Part shown: in pieces, positions 24,488-33,421 of the stretch
Layout: the number at the start of each line of letters is the position of its first letter
Numbering within the stretch: position 1 is the stretch's first letter
NCBI RefSeq assembly: GCF_024172085.1
Contig: NZ_JAMZDZ010000001.1
Coordinates: 6,696,001-6,760,000 of the forward strand
Length of the DNA stretch: 64,000 nt
Direction: 5' to 3'
Source of the DNA: Hamadaea flava
GTDB taxonomy: Bacteria > Actinomycetota > Actinomycetes > Mycobacteriales > Micromonosporaceae
Notes under the pieces: model-generated
Databases searched by the model: none
Told to the model about the DNA's origin: nothing
What the model saw: the letters and a program-made list of their open reading frames with translations, nothing else
Translations under genes and position numbers: made by a program

Positions 24488-27004
24488 TTATCCCTTCGGG
24501 CGATCTTGTGTGGTGAGGGTCAGGGTGTGCTCCGTGGCGGCGTCGATGGACGCCCGCGCGAAGCGGAACGGCAGCGTCTGACCGGTACGCCAGCGCTCGT
24601 ACTGGTCGTCGTAGGTGGTCGCGAAGGCATGCCCGGAGTTGCCGGTCAGCTGAATCCACCGCGAGTCGTCCAGGTTGGACAAGTTGACGATCATTCGCAT
24701 CGACGGGACCGCGTCGACCTCGTAGCCCTCGCCCGCGGTCCAGCCGGTCGCGTTGACGATCGAGTCGCCGCCGCTGACCCCGGTCTTCTCGTGGTTGAAC
24801 AGCCACTCGATCGGGCCGATGCCGCTGGTGCCGAAGGTCGCGTGGGTCGCGGTGAGCGTGTGCATCGCGCCCCAGCGCCACTTCTTCGGGTCCTTGTCCT
24901 GGTCCTCGGTCAGCTCGGCGACCGCGTCCGCCTGTGCCTGGGCCAGGATCTGCTCACGGGTCTCGTGCCCGGCCGTCGACTTGACGTCCCACCAGGCCGC
25001 CTCGGGCTGGTCGAGCAGGTGCCGGACCACCTCGAACCAGCGGTCGCCGCCGTCGGCCGGATAGCCGTCGTCGCCGTAGCCCAGCTCGTCGAAGACCAGC
25101 CGGAGCAGGTTGCGCCAGACGGCGTTGTAGTACGCCGCCGCGGCCGAGTCCTCCGGCTGCTGGTAGTCCCAGCCGTCGAGCAGTCGCACGGCCTGCTTCG
25201 CCGCGTCGGGCGCGGTCCGGGCCAGCCACGGGACCAGCGTCGGGGCGAACCCGTTGCGGTTGTCGAACTGCATCTTCTGGACGTCGTCCAGGGTGATCTT
25301 GCCGGCCTTCGCGGTCGCCTGGATCATGTCGTTGATCCGCTGCGACCGGTAGCCGTAGCTCCAGTCGCTGGTCAGGAAGTGCTGGTACCGCGGGCCGATG
25401 ACGGCCTGGTTCGCCGTCGCGACGTACCCCTGCTTGGGGTTCAGGACGGTCGGCAGTTCGGCGAACGGGAGATAGCCCGTCCAGTCGTACGCCGAGTCCC
25501 AGCCGGGCGCCGGCCAGCGGCCGTCGCCCTTGCCGCGTACCGGGATGCGGCCCGGCGACTGGTAGCCGATGTTGCCGTCGACGTCGGCGTAGACCATGTT
25601 CTGCGCGGGCACCTCGAACAGCGCGGCGGCCGCCCGGAACTCGGTCCAGTTGCCGGCCTTGTTCAGGGCGAACAACGCGTCGGCGGTCCGGCCCGGGTCG
25701 AGTGCGGTCCAGCGCAGCGCGACGGCGTACCCGTCCTTGCTGAGCTTCTTGAGGTCGTCGCTGGCGTCGGACAGCAGCGGCCCGTGGCCGGTCGAGCGGA
25801 CGGTGATCGTCTTCCGCCCGCCGCCGGCGATCTTCAGCACCTCCTGCCGCGTGGCCAGCGGCTTGAGCTGCCCGTCCACCTCGTACTGATCGCCGGTGAC
25901 CTTCTCGTAGTAGAGGTCGGTGACGTCCGGGTCGAGGTTGGTGAAGCCCCACGCGATCCGCGCGTTGTGCCCGATCACGACGCCGGGCACGCCGGAGAAG
26001 CTGAACCCGGCCACGTCCTGCGACTGGGCGTCGCAGGCGCAGTGCAGCCCGATCTGGTACCAGATCCCGGGCTGCGACGGGCTCAGGTGCGGGTCGTTGG
26101 CGAGGATCGGCTTGCCGGTCGCGGTCAGGTCGCCGCTGATCACCCACGAGTTCGAGCCGATGCCAGGCCCGCCGTCGCCCATCAGCTGCGGCATCCGGTC
26201 CAGGCCGTCGGCCAGCTCCCGGAGCAGGTCGCCCTGCGCGCTCGTCGGCTTCACGGCCGGCTGCGTCGGCGGCGTCCCGGTCGCCTCGCCGCCGGAAACG
26301 ATCGGAACATTTCGATCATAGGGGTACGCCGGATAGAGCTGTTCGATCTGCTCGACGCTCAGCCCCTCGGCGAGCAGGGCGGCCCGCCGGATCTCCGTCT
26401 CCATGTTGCCGCGCAGATCCCAGGCCATCGCCTTCAGCCAGGCGAGCGAGTCGATCGGATCCCACTGCTCGATCTCGTAGCCGGAGTTCTGCAGACTCAG
26501 CAGCGTGTACTCCAGGCTGAGCTGGCCCGCCGAGTGGCCGGCCAGGTAGGCGTTGACGCCCTCGGCGTACGCGGTGAGGTTGGCGCGGGAGTCGGCCGAG
26601 ATGAGGTCCCACTCCTGCTCGGCGACCCGCCGCCAGCCCATCGTCCGCAGGTACGCGTCGGTCTCGAGCTGGCTCTCGCCGAACAGTTCGGCGAGACGGC
26701 CGCCGGTGACGTGCCGCCGGAAGTCCATCTCCCAGAACCGGTCCTGGGCGTGCACATAGCCCTGCGCCCGGTAGAGGTCGGCCGTCGTGGTCGCGTAGAT
26801 CTGCGGAACGCCATGCGCGTCCCGCTGGACTCGGACCTCGGCGGACAGGCCGGGCAGCGCGATCGTGCCGTCGAGTTGGGGCAGCGCCCGGCGGATGGAC
26901 CAGACGAGGGTCCCCGCGCCGACGAGCCCGAGGACGATCACCACCGCGAGGGTCCACAGCGAGATCTTTCGGGCACGGCGCAGCCAAACGCGGGAACGGC
27001 TCAT
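24488..27004 (-). CDS. Penicillin acylase family protein (Ntn hydrolase)
   Basis: An 838-residue precursor with an N-terminal membrane anchor or signal (ISLWTLAVVIVLGLVGAGTL at about 14-34). The Ntn-hydrolase nucleophile is the Ser of GIGSNSWVISG near residue 280, where self-cleavage should give alpha and beta chains; the beta chain includes ILANDPHL and VPGVVIGHNARIAWGFTN, typical of the family. Members cleave amide bonds of beta-lactams, acyl-homoserine lactones or echinocandin-type lipopeptides outside the cell. I chose ATG 27004 (MSRSRVWLRRARK) with GGAAAA upstream instead of the in-frame codon 24 bp earlier. The metallophosphoesterase follows 9 nt after. Quorum-signal or antibiotic acylase activity is possible, not shown. 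Confidence 0.88.
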   Translation of the reverse strand: MSRSRVWLRRARKISLWTLAVVIVLGLVGAGTLVWSIRRALPQLDGTIALPGLSAEVRVQRDAHGVPQIYATTTADLYRAQGYVHAQDRFWEMDFRRHVTGGRLAELFGESQLETDAYLRTMGWRRVAEQEWDLISADSRANLTAYAEGVNAYLAGHSAGQLSLEYTLLSLQNSGYEIEQWDPIDSLAWLKAMAWDLRGNMETEIRRAALLAEGLSVEQIEQLYPAYPYDRNVPIVSGGEATGTPPTQPAVKPTSAQGDLLRELADGLDRMPQLMGDGGPGIGSNSWVISGDLTATGKPILANDPHLSPSQPGIWYQIGLHCACDAQSQDVAGFSFSGVPGVVIGHNARIAWGFTNLDPDVTDLYYEKVTGDQYEVDGQLKPLATRQEVLKIAGGGRKTITVRSTGHGPLLSDASDDLKKLSKDGYAVALRWTALDPGRTADALFALNKAGNWTEFRAAAALFEVPAQNMVYADVDGNIGYQSPGRIPVRGKGDGRWPAPGWDSAYDWTGYLPFAELPTVLNPKQGYVATANQAVIGPRYQHFLTSDWSYGYRSQRINDMIQATAKAGKITLDDVQKMQFDNRNGFAPTLVPWLARTAPDAAKQAVRLLDGWDYQQPEDSAAAAYYNAVWRNLLRLVFDELGYGDDGYPADGGDRWFEVVRHLLDQPEAAWWDVKSTAGHETREQILAQAQADAVAELTEDQDKDPKKWRWGAMHTLTATHATFGTSGIGPIEWLFNHEKTGVSGGDSIVNATGWTAGEGYEVDAVPSMRMIVNLSNLDDSRWIQLTGNSGHAFATTYDDQYERWRTGQTLPFRFARASIDAATEHTLTLTTQDRPKG

Positions 27005-27084
27005 GTTTTCCGGCACGGCGTGCAGCATATTGGGCGGACCCGCTGGTCAGAAAAGGGGTTGCGGCCACTGGTAGACCTTCGGGT

Positions 27085-28005
27085 ATGAGTGCACTCCTCC
27101 GTCCGGCCAATGGCGCCGCCGACGCGGCCGCGTTCAACACGCTGCGGCGGGTCGTCACCCCGTACCAGGTCTTCAGCGCCGAGCGGATCCTGCACTTCTG
27201 GGCGGTGACGCCGGAGCGGGCGTACGCGAAGGTGCTCGTCGCCGAGGTCGACGGCCAGATCGTGGCAGCCGGACGGGCCGGGTTCAACACCTGGACCTCC
27301 GAGCAGGGAGCGGCCTCGCTCTTCGTCATGGTCCACCCCGACCACCGCCGCCAAGGACTCGGCGCCCAGCTGTACGCCGTCCTCGAAGCCCACCTCGCCG
27401 AGCACGACGCACGCAAGATTCAGGTCTGGGGCACCGACGACGAGGACGTGGCCGGCTTCCTGGCGCGGCGAGGCTATGGGCGTACGGCGGAGCTGCGCTA
27501 TTCCAAGCTCGACCTGACCGACGTCGCGAAGCTGCCGCCCGCGCCCGCCACCCCCGACGGAGTGGCCCTCGTGTCCGCCCGTGAGGCCGGCCCGGAGGCG
27601 CTCTACTCGGTCGACGCCGCGACAGTCGTCGACGAGCCGGGCGACACCGCGATGGACGCCGTCTCCTACGAAGACTGGTACGCCGAGATCTGGCAGAACC
27701 CTGCGACCGACCACGACGCCAGCGTCGTCGTCCTCGCCGACGGGGTCCCGGCCGCGTACACCCTGGTCGAGATGGACCGGGAAAGCGGCCGGATGTGGTC
27801 CGGCGGCACGGGGACGCTCCGGTCGCATCGCGGTCGCGGGCTGGCCAAGCTCGCCAAGTCCGACGCCGTGCGCCGCGCCGCAGCCGCGGGAGTGACGGCC
27901 GCGTACACCAGCAACGACGAGGTCAACCAGCCGATGCTGGCGGTCAACGAATGGCTCGGCTATCAGCCCTGCGCGGTCCAGTACTCCTACGTGCGTACGC
28001 TCTGA
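27085..28005 (+). CDS. Tandem GNAT-domain acetyltransferase
   Basis: A 306-residue protein with two GNAT-like halves. The first (1-150) has the acetyl-CoA loop VHPDHRRQGLGAQLY (Q/RxxGxG/A) near residue 92. The second (160-306) has LRSHRGRGLAKLAK near 252 and the closing NEWLGYQ, typical of the MshD-like double GNAT layout seen in actinobacteria. The donor is acetyl-CoA; the acceptor is not evident. ATG 27085 follows TAGACC by 7 nt, suggesting a leaderless mRNA. Its 3' end overlaps the convergent membrane-protein gene by 19 bp. Mycothiol synthase is a possible relative, but the general GNAT label is safer. Confidence 0.82.
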   Translation: MSALLRPANGAADAAAFNTLRRVVTPYQVFSAERILHFWAVTPERAYAKVLVAEVDGQIVAAGRAGFNTWTSEQGAASLFVMVHPDHRRQGLGAQLYAVLEAHLAEHDARKIQVWGTDDEDVAGFLARRGYGRTAELRYSKLDLTDVAKLPPAPATPDGVALVSAREAGPEALYSVDAATVVDEPGDTAMDAVSYEDWYAEIWQNPATDHDASVVVLADGVPAAYTLVEMDRESGRMWSGGTGTLRSHRGRGLAKLAKSDAVRRAAAAGVTAAYTSNDEVNQPMLAVNEWLGYQPCAVQYSYVRTL

Positions 28006-28418
28006 GCTTCCACCTGGGCCTGGAGGGTCCGGGGCTCGCCGAAGGCCGTGAGCTCCCGGGCGGTGTCGTCGATGAGGTGCGCGGAGGCGCGCCACCCGGA
28101 GATCGCCGTCCAATAGGTGTGGTCACCGCGACCGGCCCGGATTCCGACCGGCCACGGCCGACCGAAGCCGACCCGGAGGAGGAGCACGACCGGCAGGGCC
28201 GGGATCAATGCCAGCCACTCGCCGATCGTGAGCACGATCCCCAGCAGGATCGGGAGCACGAAGCTCAGGATCAGTCCCAGAACGCTCAGGATGAGCCCGA
28301 ACAGGTCGTCACCGTCCAAGTCGACGTCGAAGTCGCCGTCGAACCAGTTGTGTGGACGCCACGGCAGCCAGCCACGGCCGACCCACCAGTCCGTTCCGCC
28401 TGGGGACGTCACACGCAT
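27987..28418 (-). CDS. Small membrane protein of unknown function
   Basis: A 143-residue protein. A Trp/Asp-rich N-terminal part (WLPWRPHNWFDGDFDVDLDG) leads into two strongly hydrophobic stretches at about 40-62 (LFGLILSVLGLILSFVLPIL) and 65-82, then a soluble C-terminal half with GRPWPVGIRAGRGDHTYW and a final helix. No catalytic motif is recognised. It is convergent with the GNAT gene and overlaps its last 19 bases. A terminator hairpin for glnA lies just upstream of its start, so it has its own promoter. Confidence 0.6.
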   Translation of the reverse strand: MRVTSPGGTDWWVGRGWLPWRPHNWFDGDFDVDLDGDDLFGLILSVLGLILSFVLPILLGIVLTIGEWLALIPALPVVLLLRVGFGRPWPVGIRAGRGDHTYWTAISGWRASAHLIDDTARELTAFGEPRTLQAQVEAQSVRT

Positions 28419-28444
28419 GCGGCGAGCCTAGGCGGCGTACGCAA

Positions 28445-28471
28445 AAGGCCCCGGCGTTCAGCCGGGGCCTT
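28445..28471 (-). terminator. Intrinsic-type terminator hairpin after glnA
   Basis: AAGGCCCCGGC (28445-28455) pairs perfectly with GCCGGGGCCTT (28461-28471) around GTTCA. An A/T edge on both sides allows it to work in either direction. It lies 23 bp beyond the glnA stop. Confidence 0.85.
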
Positions 28472-28493
28472 CTGCGTGACTGCGACGTCGAAT

Positions 28494-29927
<1,434 letters not shown>

Positions 29928-30036
29928 CACGTCCTCCTGGCAATGGCTCTAGATCGGTGCGCTCGCGGTCACTGGTCAAGGCGTTCGTCGACTTGCGCAG
30001 GTGGCCGTTGGCTGGTCGCGACGGTACGGAGGCGGC

Positions 30037-30074
30037 GTTGCCCAGCCGTGTCGGCTTTGTTTCGGCCGTGTTAC
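30037..30074 (-). promoter_or_regulatory. GlnR operator of glnA (two boxes)
   Basis: Read on the minus strand from 30074, the sequence is GTAAC, 6 nt, GAAAC, 6 nt, GACAC, 6 nt, GCAAC. The first box matches the actinobacterial GlnR consensus gTnAC-n6-GaAAC perfectly; the second has one mismatch per half and the same 11-nt period. Its location upstream of glnA is where GlnR sites are known in Streptomyces. Confidence 0.75.
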
Positions 30075-30134
30075 ATGGCACGTGCGCTGCGCCACCGTGC
30101 GTTCACCAAAGCCTAGGCGAGTACGCTGACGTCC

Positions 30135-30500
30135 GTGACCGAGACCTCGCAAGAAGCCGTTCCGACGCTCTTCCGCCGGTTCGTGGCGCTCTTCGTCGAC
30201 TGGCTGCTGTGCTTGCTGGTCTCCGGCTTCTTCGTGCCCGATCTGCGTACCGCCACCTGGGAACCGGTCGCGGTGCTCATCCTGGAGTACGCCTTCTTCC
30301 TCGGCCTGTTCGGCCAGACCCCGGGCATGCGGCTGGCCCGCATCCGGTGCGTCAGCATCGACGGCGGTACGCGGATCGGCGTACCCCGGGCGGCGCTGCG
30401 GGGCCTGCTGCTGGCTCTCGTCGTCCCCGCGCTGATCATGGATCCTGAGCGCCGGGGCGTCCACGACCGTCTCGCCCGCAGTGTGATAACGCCTGCCTGA
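30135..30500 (+). CDS. RDD family membrane protein
   Basis: A 121-residue protein of the RDD family. The motif that names it starts in VPTLFRRFVALFVDWLLCLL (Arg near residue 15, Asp near 21), with a later TPGMRLARIRCVS near 62-75 and a third helix GLLLALVVPALIMD. Three membrane helices are predicted. GTG 30135 is preceded 7 nt upstream by TACGCT (30122-30127), so a leaderless mRNA is likely. It is divergent from glnA; an RDD gene next to glnA1 is also found in mycobacteria. RDD proteins may transport ions or solutes, but this short type is not characterised. Confidence 0.8.
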   Translation: MTETSQEAVPTLFRRFVALFVDWLLCLLVSGFFVPDLRTATWEPVAVLILEYAFFLGLFGQTPGMRLARIRCVSIDGGTRIGVPRAALRGLLLALVVPALIMDPERRGVHDRLARSVITPA

Positions 30501-30535
30501 GCGGGCAGAGATCGAAGCCGTTAGGCTGCGATCTT

Positions 30536-31405
30536 GTGACATACCCCCCTCAGCCCCAAAATCCTCAGAATCCGCCACCCTACGGTCAGCCCCCGCAGCC
30601 GTACGGCGCGCCGCAGCCCCAGCCGCAGTACGAGCAGCCCCAATACGGGCAGCCCCAATACGGGCAGCCCCAATACGGGCAGCCCCAATACGGGCAGCCC
30701 CAATACGGGCAGCCTCAGCCGCAGTATGGGCAGCCTCAGTACGGCGCGCCGGGGCAACAGTTCCCGCCGCCCGGTTCGCAATGGGAGCCGCAGACCCCGC
30801 CGCCGTCGGGCACCAACGGCTTCGCCGTGGCGTCGCTGATCTTCGGCATCCTCGGCGGCATCCTGTTCGCCGTCATCTTCGGCTTCGTCGCCCTCAGTCA
30901 GATCAAGAAGCGCAACCAGAAGGGCCGGGGCATGGCGATCGCCGGTCTCGTGCTCTCCGTGGTGTGGCTGCTGGCCTGCGGCGCGGGCGTCGCGATCAGC
31001 GCGCTGAACCAGCCCGACCGGGACGCCGACGGCACGGTGACCGAGGAGGGCACGGTCAGCTCGGTCGAGCTGAAGCTCGGCGACTGCCTCAAGAAGCTGC
31101 CCGCCGAGGGCGTCGTGAAGGCCGTCGACGTGGTGCCCTGCTCGCAGGCGCACGGCGCCGAGGTGTACGCCGTGTTCAACCTGAGCGGCTCGACCTACCC
31201 GGGCAGCGACACCGTGATCAAGCAGTCCGAGGATGGCTGCACGGAGCGGGTCGACGCGCTGAGCGCCGAGGCGCAGAAGGACGACACCCTGGAGGTCTAC
31301 TACCTCTACCCGCACACGTCGCTGGTCTGGAACAGCGGCGACCACTCGGTCTCGTGCCTGGTGGGCAGCGAGACCAAGCAGTACACCGGAAGCCTGCGGA
31401 AATAA
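30536..31405 (+). CDS. DUF4190/septum-formation-domain membrane protein with PQYGQ repeats
   Basis: A 289-residue protein in three parts. Residues 1-90 are Pro/Gln/Tyr-rich, including five exact PQYGQ units. Residues 95-160 hold two membrane helices of the DUF4190 type (LIFGILGGILFAVIFGFVAL and MAIAGLVLSVVWLLACGAGV) with the KKRNQKGRGMA loop between. The extracytoplasmic C-terminal part has LGDCLKKL, VPCSQAHGAEVYA and SVSCLVG, the paired-Cys pattern of the actinobacterial septum formation domain. GTG 30536 follows TAGGCT (30522-30527) by 8 nt. An envelope or cell-division-linked role is suggested by domain names only. Confidence 0.8.
   Translation: MTYPPQPQNPQNPPPYGQPPQPYGAPQPQPQYEQPQYGQPQYGQPQYGQPQYGQPQYGQPQPQYGQPQYGAPGQQFPPPGSQWEPQTPPPSGTNGFAVASLIFGILGGILFAVIFGFVALSQIKKRNQKGRGMAIAGLVLSVVWLLACGAGVAISALNQPDRDADGTVTEEGTVSSVELKLGDCLKKLPAEGVVKAVDVVPCSQAHGAEVYAVFNLSGSTYPGSDTVIKQSEDGCTERVDALSAEAQKDDTLEVYYLYPHTSLVWNSGDHSVSCLVGSETKQYTGSLRK
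30635..30709 (+). repeat. Five exact 15-bp in-frame repeats
   Basis: CAGCCCCAATACGGG repeats five times without a change at 30635, 30650, 30665, 30680 and 30695, encoding PQYGQ units of the DUF4190 protein. Perfect identity implies recent slippage expansion, so the copy number may vary among strains. Confidence 0.9.
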
Positions 31406-31436
31406 CCCGCGGTGGACTGTCCGCCGGTACCTACGG

Positions 31437-32135
31437 TCAGCGGCCACGCATCTGGCGCATGGCGCCCTTCGGGGGGCGGAACTCCTTCGGGAGTCCGCCC
31501 TTCGGCATCTGGGGCCGCGCCGTGAGCGCCGTCAGCGCCCGGTCCAAGGAGTTGATCTCCTTGCCGGAGAGGTTCTTCGGCAGCCGCAGCACGTGCGTAC
31601 GCAGCTTGCGGATGGAGACCTGGCCCTCGTCGTTGCCGATGATGATGTCGTAGAGCGGGGTCTGGCCGATGACCTTGCCCAGCCGCCGCTTCTGCTCACC
31701 GAGCATCGGCTTGACCCGCTGCGGCTCGCCCTCGCCGATGAGCACCACGCCGGCCGGGCCGAGCACCAGGTGCACGAAGTCGTTGTTCACGGTGAACGCG
31801 AGCGGCTGCTCCTTGGTACGCCAGTTGCCGCGCAGCGACGACAGGATCTGGGTGGCCGCGCCGGGCTGGCCCTCGATCGCGTTCATCATCGCCGTGTTGC
31901 TGCGCAGATTGAGCACGACCAGGACGGCGAGGAGCGTCACGAGGACGCCCATGGGGATCCAGATCCAGCTGCTCGTCAGACCGACGACGAGCACCGTCAC
32001 GGCGATCGGAATGAGCACGGCGGCCACCACAAGCGGAACGAACCATTTGTCCTGCTTTGCGGTGAACTTGAACACCATGCCGATCTGCTTCAGCCGTCCG
32101 CCGAAGGAGACCTTTTCCTCTGAGGGTTTCGCCAT
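31437..32135 (-). CDS. DUF4191 family membrane protein
   Basis: A 232-residue protein with two adjacent membrane helices (about 32-54, VPLVVAAVLIPIAVTVLVVG, and 57-77) and a soluble C-terminal part containing LGPAGVVLIGEGEP, VRKLxTH-like SIRKLRTHVLRL and a basic tail ending MRQMRGR. It belongs to the DUF4191 family, conserved in actinobacteria directly downstream of lipA (Rv2219 in M. tuberculosis); here the two starts and stops are 20 bp apart. Function unknown; the linkage suggests a role near lipoate synthesis or simply an old operon. Confidence 0.85.
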   Translation of the reverse strand: MAKPSEEKVSFGGRLKQIGMVFKFTAKQDKWFVPLVVAAVLIPIAVTVLVVGLTSSWIWIPMGVLVTLLAVLVVLNLRSNTAMMNAIEGQPGAATQILSSLRGNWRTKEQPLAFTVNNDFVHLVLGPAGVVLIGEGEPQRVKPMLGEQKRRLGKVIGQTPLYDIIIGNDEGQVSIRKLRTHVLRLPKNLSGKEINSLDRALTALTARPQMPKGGLPKEFRPPKGAMRQMRGR

Positions 32136-32155
32136 GACCTGAAGTCTAATCAGCT

Positions 32156-33094
32156 TCAGGCGGCGGCGAGCTTGCGGGCGTCCAGCGCCTGGCGGTAGAG
32201 CCGGCCGGCGCGGTACGACGAGCGCACCAGCGGCCCGGACATGACCCCGGCGAAGCCGATCTCCTCGGCCTCGGCCTTCAGCTCGATGAACTCCTCCGGC
32301 TTCACCCAGCGGTCGATCGGGTGGTGCCGCGGCGTCGGGCGCAGGTACTGGGTGATCGTGATCAGCTCGCAGCCGGCCTCGTGGAGGTCGCGCAGCGCCT
32401 GGGAGACCTCGGCGCGCTCCTCGCCCATGCCCAGGATCAGGTTGGACTTGGTGACCAGGCCGGCCTCACGGGCCCGGGTGATCACGTCGAGCGACCGCTC
32501 GTAGCGGAACGCCGGGCGGATGCGCTTGAAGATCCGGGGGACCGTCTCCAGGTTGTGTGCCAGCACCTCGGGCCGGCTGCCGAAGACCTCGGCCAGCTGG
32601 GCCGGCTCGGCGTTGAAGTCGGGGATCAGCAACTCGACACCGCACCCCGGGACGAGCGCGTGGATCTGTCGGACCGTCTCGGCGTACAGCCAGGCGCCGC
32701 CGTCGGGCAGGTCGTCGCGGGCGACACCGGTCACGGTGGCGTACTTGAGCTCCATCGAGGCGACCGACTCGGCCACCCGTCGCGGCTCGTCGGCGTCGAA
32801 CTCGGCCGGCTTGCCGGTGTCGATCTGGCAGAAGTCACAGCGCCGGGTGCACTGGTCGCCGCCGATGAGGAAGGTCGCCTCCCGGTCCTCCCAGCACTCG
32901 TAGATGTTGGGACAGCCGGCTTCCTGGCAGACGGTGTGCAGCCCTTCGCGCTGGACGAGGCCGCGCAGCTGGGTGAACTCGGGGCCCATCTTCGCTTTGA
33001 CCTTGATCCAGTCGGGCTTGCGCTCGATCGGGGTCTCGGCGTTTCGGGCCTCGATACGCAGCATGCGCCGGCCCTCGGGAGCAACCATGGTCAC
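32156..33094 (-). CDS. lipA: Lipoyl synthase
   Basis: A 312-residue radical SAM enzyme that inserts two sulfurs into octanoyl groups on E2 and GcvH proteins. The auxiliary cluster motif [12 protein letters not shown] and the radical SAM motif CTRRCDFC are both present, and the C-terminal RSSYRAG supplies the Ser ligand of the auxiliary cluster. GTG 33094 is preferred over ATG 33088: it gives the same N-terminal length as streptomycete LipA ([12 protein letters not shown]), and TAGTCT (33102-33107) lies 7 nt upstream, pointing to a leaderless mRNA. lipB is unusually not adjacent: the aspartyl-tRNA synthetase gene with its T-box separates them. Confidence 0.95.
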   Translation of the reverse strand: MTMVAPEGRRMLRIEARNAETPIERKPDWIKVKAKMGPEFTQLRGLVQREGLHTVCQEAGCPNIYECWEDREATFLIGGDQCTRRCDFCQIDTGKPAEFDADEPRRVAESVASMELKYATVTGVARDDLPDGGAWLYAETVRQIHALVPGCGVELLIPDFNAEPAQLAEVFGSRPEVLAHNLETVPRIFKRIRPAFRYERSLDVITRAREAGLVTKSNLILGMGEERAEVSQALRDLHEAGCELITITQYLRPTPRHHPIDRWVKPEEFIELKAEAEEIGFAGVMSGPLVRSSYRAGRLYRQALDARKLAAA

Positions 33095-33250
33095 GAGGCA
33101 AAGACTACGCTCACTGGCCGCCCCCGGGCAGTCGAGGTAAGCACCGCCACAACCCGGTTGCGGCGTCTCTTCCCTCACGTTTACCCTGTTCGGCAACAGC
33201 GACGACGGGCCGAGTCACCGGTTGACGCCCGGGTGGACCGGTTCTGAGCT

Positions 33251-33421
33251 GCGGGGAAGAGGGCGCGTCAGCGCCGGTAGACCCCCGCCGGGATGATCTC
33301 CGTCAATCTGATCGAGAGGCCGCTCACCCCGAGCGGCGAAGGTGTGGTGGTACCGCGAGGCTTCCCGCTCGCCCGCACCTCCCTGGGGATCGCGTTGCGA
33401 TTGATCGAGGAGGTTCACACC
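33251..33421 (+). promoter_or_regulatory. Translational T-box riboswitch, GAC specifier
   Basis: Ultrashort stem I: GCGGGG (33251-33256) pairs with CCCCGC (33283-33288) and encloses hairpin GGCGC-GTCA-GCGCC (33262-33275); the 3' internal loop GGTAGAC ends in the likely specifier GAC (33280-33282, Asp). Stem III is GCCGCTC/GAGCGGC (33319-33337). The T-box proper GGTGGTACCGCG (33346-33357) matches the consensus. AGGTG (33340-33344) can pair with CACCT (33376-33380) as antisequestrator; alternatively ACCTCC (33377-33382) pairs with the ribosome site GGAGGT (33409-33414), helped by hairpin ATCGC-GTT-GCGAT. So uncharged tRNA-Asp should free the ribosome site of aspS. Confidence 0.85.

Noticed and set aside
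33095-33196. Longer N-terminus of lipoyl synthase
   Set aside because: LipA homology begins at GTG 33094, which has a -10 box 7 nt upstream; the extra 34 residues are not conserved.
33293-33421. An N-terminal extension of aspS starting at 33293
   Set aside because: This DNA forms T-box helices and ends in the ribosome site for ATG 33422; the extra 43 residues have no homology.
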